A stretch of 8,318 nt of DNA from an uncultured Clostridium sp. (GTDB lineage: Bacteria; Bacillota_A; Clostridia; TANB77; CAG-508): contig CAMXLV010000080.1 in NCBI GenBank assembly GCA_947244675.1, forward strand, positions 1-8,318. Reading direction: 5' to 3'. The notes beneath the pieces were generated by a model. The model was not told the origin of the DNA and did no database searches. It worked only from the letters and a program-made list of their open reading frames with translations. Positions 6,999-8,318 of the stretch are shown here, piece by piece (position 1 is the stretch's first letter; the number at the start of each line of letters is the position of its first letter). Both the position numbers and the translations under genes were made by a program.

Positions 6999-7027
6999 TT
7001 CTTACGATTTTTAAGCAGTTGTAAGAA
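6999..7027. promoter_or_regulatory. Possible operator: 7-bp inverted repeat over a -35 box
   Basis: TTCTTAC (6999-7005) and GTAAGAA (7021-7027) form a perfect 7-bp inverted repeat with a 15-nt spacer. The right half overlaps the -35 box (7019-7024) of the small helix-turn-helix gene. It could be a binding site for that protein or another regulator. Such repeats also arise by chance in AT-rich DNA. Confidence 0.3.
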
Positions 7028-7047
7028 TTATGTAAATGTGATATAAT
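7019..7047 (+). promoter_or_regulatory. Sigma-A promoter of the small helix-turn-helix gene
   Basis: TTGTAA (7019-7024), a 17-bp spacer and the perfect -10 TATAAT (7042-7047) lie 30 nt before the ATG at 7078. Followed by a full AAAGGAGG ribosome binding site (7065-7072), this predicts good expression. Confidence 0.82.
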
Positions 7048-7077
7048 AAATGTAGAAAATGACCAAAGGAGGTTACT

Positions 7078-7275
7078 ATGTATAAAAAGAAAATGGTTGC
7101 TCTTATAAAAGCAGCCGAAATAAGTAGGGAACGGCGAAGAGAAGAAGTCGCTAATCTCTATTTCTTAGAAGGGTATTCTGTAGAAGAAATAGCAGAATAT
7201 TCTGTCTATGCTGTAAAAACAATAGAAAGGGATGTTTCCTATATTAGGGAACATTGGCAAGAATTCTTCTTCTAA
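7078..7275 (+). CDS. Small helix-turn-helix DNA-binding protein (65 aa)
   Basis: Not matched to a named gene. The protein is basic at the N-terminus (MYKKK and RERRREE) and carries one helix-turn-helix at about residues 32-58. GYSVEEIAEYSVYAVKTIERDVSYI has the pattern of sigma-70 region 4 or an HTH_11-type motif: EEIA in the first helix and KTIERDVSYI in the recognition helix. It ends with an aromatic tail HWQEFFF. There is no room for a ligand-binding or sigma region 2 domain, so it is not a full sigma factor. AAAGGAGG stands 5 nt before ATG, and the gene has its own promoter and terminator, forming a self-contained single-gene unit. A role as a small transcription regulator is inference. 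An inverted repeat over its own promoter hints at self-control, but weakly. It could also be a remnant of a mobile element regulator. Confidence 0.75.
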   Translation: MYKKKMVALIKAAEISRERRREEVANLYFLEGYSVEEIAEYSVYAVKTIERDVSYIREHWQEFFF

Positions 7276-7280
7276 AGAAC

Positions 7281-7328
7281 AAAAGGAGTATGCTAAAATT
7301 TTAGATTACTTTGCATGCTCCTTTTTTT
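7281..7328 (+). terminator. Rho-independent terminator of the small helix-turn-helix gene
   Basis: GGAGTATGC (7285-7293) pairs with GCATGCTCC (7313-7321), with one G-U wobble, and is followed by seven T (7322-7328). The 19-nt loop contains the small palindrome CTAAAATTTTAG. The stem begins a few bases after the TAA at 7273-7275. Confidence 0.88.
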
Positions 7329-7510
7329 ATTTGTCTATACTAACTCTAATATAAATATCATTCATTATTAATTCTCTTCTTTTCCTGTACTAAATTTTCA
7401 ATTTTTGATAATTTAAATATAATTTGTAGTATATATTCGATATTTCTCTAAAGCTTATTTTATCACTTCCCCTGATTTTTATTTTTACGTTTTTTGTGCT
7501 TGCAAAACAC
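7329..7510. other. AT-rich intergenic stretch without a recognised gene
   Basis: About 180 bp of AT-rich DNA lie between two terminators. I see no RNA gene and no ORF with a ribosome binding site. A perfect 9-bp inverted repeat, TTTTTTGTG (7490-7498) and CACAAAAAA (7508-7516), sits at its right end beside the terminator of the lectin-fold gene. The repeat has no GC-rich stem and no following T-tract on the plus strand. Confidence 0.5.
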
Positions 7511-7538
7511 AAAAAAAGCGCCTCATTAGGGACGCCTT
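7511..7538 (-). terminator. Rho-independent terminator of the lectin-fold (putative DGR target) gene
   Basis: On the minus strand, AAGGCGTC (7531-7538) folds with GGCGCTTT (7515-7522) around an 8-nt loop, using G-U wobbles, and the T-tract covers 7511-7517. It lies 75 nt past the TAG at 7613. In some DGRs a hairpin just after the variable repeat promotes retrohoming, but this one is rather far away and its T-tract favours termination. Confidence 0.75.
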
Positions 7539-7612
7539 GTCAGGAAAAATTTTTCTGTTTTTAAAACTGCTTTTTCAAAACTTTAAATTTTGGGTTTTCA
7601 CAGCACTTAGTC

Positions 7613-7744
7613 CTACATATAAAGTAACGGGCGAAAGACATAGTTACCGTCGCAAAAATCTGCGGCACCGACGTGGCGACTGGCTGTGTAGTGGCTGCTG
7701 TAGAAGTAAAAACCACCACGATCCGTGCAAGGATAGACACGGTT
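7613..7744 (-). other. Putative variable repeat (VR) of a diversity-generating retroelement target gene
   Basis: This is the last 43 codons plus stop of the lectin-fold gene. In 7631-7744, 35 of 38 codons end in C or T (20 in C), unlike the A/T-ending codons upstream. By hand count GC is 60 of 114 bases, against visibly AT-rich surroundings. The encoded residues (F, Y, S, H, C, D, G, A, V, R, N) are those produced when AAY codons of a template are changed at adenines. The fixed positions RGG, TASR and terminal FRPLLYM match the conserved frame of DGR lectin-fold target proteins. The segment ends exactly at the stop, as VRs usually do. No template repeat or reverse transcriptase is in the window, so the call rests on the VR pattern alone. 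Confidence 0.72.
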
Positions 7745-8318
7745 GCTAGAAGACTCTGTCGTCCATTCAACGTCATTACTTGCCATATCCCAAATATTTA
7801 ATTGTTTATCTTGTTTCGTTGTATCAGTTAAATTATTGGTTCCTTGTTTTGCTAAACTTGTATTTAAACTTTTTTGCATTGAATAATTAGCTTGACCAAA
7901 GTTTTGGATAAATACAATTGCTGTATCCCATGCATAACTATTCATTAAATCACTCGTAAAATTACTTGATGTGTACATTCCTCTTGCTAACGTTGCTGCT
8001 TTTGGCTGTGTTACATAATTATAAATATAGTCATTTGGCTTCAGCGTTACTTGTTCCAATGCTTGACTTGCTGATGTTCTTTGTGTTTCACTTCTTGCCT
8101 CATATCTTCCAATATAATATCCATGATTAGTAGTTGCACTTGTTTTAAAGCCTTCAATATCTTTTGCTGTTGTATTTCCATAACTAGAACTTGCTAATTC
8201 TTGATAATTAGTATCTATTGTATTTTCTCCTTGTTTCGTTGGTGTTCCATCGGTCTCAAATGTATATCGACTTAGTTCTATTATTTTGGTTTCATTTGCT
8301 GTTTTTACTTCTCCTACT
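7613..8318 (-). CDS. C-type-lectin/FGE-sulfatase-fold protein, likely DGR variable protein (partial, N-terminus off right edge)
   Basis: The frame is open from 8317 to the TAG at 7613-7615: 234 residues, with the start beyond the window. The internal ATG at 8059 falls inside continuous homologous sequence and is not the start. From N to C: a Thr/Asn-rich stretch, GYYIGRYEAR, ARGMYTSSNFTSDLMNSYAW, DTAIVFIQNF, NIWDMASNDVEWTTE, then RGG and a hypervariable-looking end closing with FRPLLYM. These motifs match the formylglycine-generating-enzyme-like form of the C-type lectin fold used by DGR target proteins, which display variable ligand-binding surfaces. The paired catalytic cysteines of true formylglycine-generating enzymes are not apparent, so binding rather than catalysis is expected. 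Many relatives carry an N-terminal secretion signal or prepilin signal, which cannot be checked here. It is followed by its own terminator and lies opposite to the small helix-turn-helix gene. Confidence 0.8.
   Translation of the reverse strand, partial: VGEVKTANETKIIELSRYTFETDGTPTKQGENTIDTNYQELASSSYGNTTAKDIEGFKTSATTNHGYYIGRYEARSETQRTSASQALEQVTLKPNDYIYNYVTQPKAATLARGMYTSSNFTSDLMNSYAWDTAIVFIQNFGQANYSMQKSLNTSLAKQGTNNLTDTTKQDKQLNIWDMASNDVEWTTESSSNRVYPCTDRGGFYFYSSHYTASRHVGAADFCDGNYVFRPLLYM

Noticed and set aside
7333..7370. Minus-strand mini-ORF of 12 codons (MNDIYIRVSIDK)
   Set aside because: There is no well-spaced ribosome binding site or promoter, and it is too short to separate from chance.
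7537..7749. Plus-strand ORF of 70 codons over the lectin-fold gene
   Set aside because: It is antisense to the VR; its Arg, Cys and Gly content simply reflects the GC-rich complement. No ribosome binding site was found.
7561..7776. Second minus-strand ORF across the VR
   Set aside because: It is a different frame of the same strand without family motifs; the frame ending in FRPLLYM carries all recognisable homology.
1..8318. CRISPR arrays, tRNA or rRNA genes, insertion sequences
   Set aside because: I saw no regularly spaced repeats, no tRNA-like T-loop sequence, no rRNA segments and no transposase motifs on either strand.

Overview
The window is low-GC DNA from a Gram-positive anaerobe, most likely an uncultured member of class Clostridia (Bacillota). 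The evidence is AT-rich codon use, strong AGGAGG-type ribosome binding sites, consensus sigma-A promoters with 17-bp spacers, GTG and TTG starts, and typical Clostridia genes: a two-gene sufC-sufB unit, comEA, a DacF-type carboxypeptidase, an LCP-family ligase, cvpA and a DUF5711-type protein. The species cannot be named from the sequence.

Layout from left to right. (1) Positions 1-1438, minus strand: an Fe-S cluster assembly unit with a clear promoter, then sufC, then sufB, which runs off the left edge. sufC is split by a one-base frameshift in an A5 tract. (2) 1496-2152, minus: comEA, the membrane-anchored DNA-uptake receptor. (3) 2223-3525, plus: promoter and D-Ala-D-Ala carboxypeptidase gene (dacF type). 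Its C-terminal anchor is displaced into the +1 frame near 3345. (4) 3549-3592: a perfect 18-bp stem that ends dacF and the convergent LCP gene. (5) 3621-5023, minus: LCP ligase with its own promoter. (6) 5088-6960, minus: DUF5711-type beta-propeller protein followed by cvpA, under one promoter. (7) 7019-7328, plus: a self-contained unit of promoter, ribosome binding site, 65-residue helix-turn-helix protein and terminator. (8) 7511-8318, minus: the 3' part of a gene for a C-type-lectin/formylglycine-generating-enzyme-fold protein, followed by a terminator.

Regions 2 to 6 deal mainly with the cell envelope: peptidoglycan trimming, attachment of glycopolymers, septum- and membrane-associated proteins, and DNA uptake. 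They look like ordinary chromosomal core genes.

The most notable feature is the 3' end of the right-hand gene. Over 38 codons, 35 end in C or T, the amino acids are those reachable from AAY codons, and GC rises to about 53% in AT-rich surroundings. The protein then ends in FRPLLYM directly before the stop codon. This is what the variable repeat of a diversity-generating retroelement (DGR) target gene looks like. No template repeat or reverse transcriptase is in the window, so this would be a distant target or the edge of a DGR cassette lying to the right. The second notable point is that two otherwise well-conserved genes, sufC and dacF, each carry a single-base frame disruption. Sequencing error is the simplest explanation, but recoding should be tested.
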